Both the position numbers and the translations under genes were made by a program. A stretch of 13,201 nucleotides of DNA, from the NCBI GenBank assembly GCA_964485555.1, contig CAZAJN010000055.1, forward strand, positions 1 to 13,201, given 5' to 3'. Shown one piece after another: positions 12,796-13,201 of this stretch. The stretch comes from GWC2-37-8 sp964485555 (GTDB taxonomy: Bacteria; Patescibacteriota; Minisyncoccia; Moranbacterales; GWC2-37-73). Position 1 is the first letter of the stretch, and each line of letters begins with the position of its first letter. Below the pieces are notes generated by a model. That model was given only the letters and a program-made list of their open reading frames with translations, was not told the origin of the DNA and searched no databases.

Positions 12796-13200
12796 TTACC
12801 AAACTTCACAAATTATTTCTCCTCCAAGTCCCATTTTCTGAGCCTTATCACCAGTCATCATACCCTTTGAGGTTGAGACAATTGAGATACCATAACCATT
12901 TTTGACGCGTTTGATGTCAGTCTTCTTCACATAAATACGCTGACCTTGACGGCTTACTCGCTTGATTTCTCGAATAGCAGGATTCTTTTCAGTATTTGAA
13001 ACAACATCGTATTTCAAAACAATCTTAAGCACAGGAAAAGTTCCGTCTTCAACTTTTTTTACTGACTCAATAAAATTTCGCTGCTGCAAAATTTGAGCAA
13101 TAGACAGTTTCAATTTCGAAAAAGGCACTGACACTTCCTTGTGTTTTACCATCTGCGCATTTCGAATTCTTGTAAGCATGTCTGCTATTGGATCTAACAT
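12796..13200 (-). CDS. rpsH: 30S ribosomal protein S8 (uS8)
   Basis: S8 binds the central domain of 16S rRNA and is needed for 30S platform assembly. In E. coli it also represses its own operon by binding spc mRNA. The 134 residues start MLDPIADMLTRIRNAQMVKH, the diagnostic N-terminus. VSVPFSKLKLSIAQIL (23-38) follows. The C-terminal block GYGISIVSTSKGMMTGDKAQKMGLGGEIICEVW (102-134) contains the conserved STSKG-M loop. The gene is complete: its ATG is at 13198-13200, one base from the window edge, so upstream signals cannot be seen. Confidence 0.97.
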   Translation of the reverse strand: MLDPIADMLTRIRNAQMVKHKEVSVPFSKLKLSIAQILQQRNFIESVKKVEDGTFPVLKIVLKYDVVSNTEKNPAIREIKRVSRQGQRIYVKKTDIKRVKNGYGISIVSTSKGMMTGDKAQKMGLGGEIICEVW

Positions 13201-13201
13201 A

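Noticed and set aside
1..13201. tRNA, rRNA, insertion sequence or integrase
   Set aside because: No cloverleaf with a CCA-type end, no rRNA-like stretch and no transposase or recombinase motif was found.

Overview
The window reads as a piece of a Candidate Phyla Radiation (Patescibacteria, probably Parcubacteria-like) chromosome. This is inferred from the AT-rich, SD-poor genes, the compact enzyme set, and an spc ribosomal operon with no rpmD (L30) between rpsE and rplO, a loss known to be general in this radiation. No 16S rRNA or other lineage marker is present, so the assignment stays provisional. Every conventional gene is on the minus strand. Only one small gene cassette is on the plus strand.

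Right half (13200 down to 7535), in transcription order: rpsH, rplF, rplR, rpsE, rplO, secY, adk, map. This is the distal spc operon: 50S and 30S proteins, the SecY translocon, adenylate kinase and methionine aminopeptidase. Unlike textbook spc operons, whose genes nearly touch, the genes here are separated by about 70-135 bp spacers. Each spacer is filled with degenerate short tandem and inverted repeats of 7-17 bp, and the repeat words differ between spacers. After map the usual infA/rpmJ/rpsM genes do not follow.

Middle (7534 to 6968): a gene-poor interval. On the plus strand it carries a near-consensus promoter, the only strong Shine-Dalgarno sequence (AGGAGG) seen at a start codon in the window, a 58-codon ORF for a small membrane protein, and a strong intrinsic terminator. 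A structured stretch of about 240 bp with no gene follows. This cassette is the most unusual item here.

Left half (6992 down to 1): ruvX; two tandem dolichyl-phosphate-sugar-synthase-like GT2 glycosyltransferases; a GalT-family uridylyltransferase; a small one-helix membrane protein; a COG2426-type small membrane protein; tpiA; fba; hypC; and the 5' part of hypD, which runs off the window. The GT2/GalT group suggests sugar-nucleotide and lipid-linked sugar metabolism for the envelope. TpiA and Fba are adjacent glycolytic enzymes. HypC/HypD build the Fe(CN)2CO group of [NiFe] hydrogenases, which suggests that a hydrogenase lies elsewhere in the genome. A palindrome-containing inverted-repeat element sits between tpiA and its upstream neighbour.
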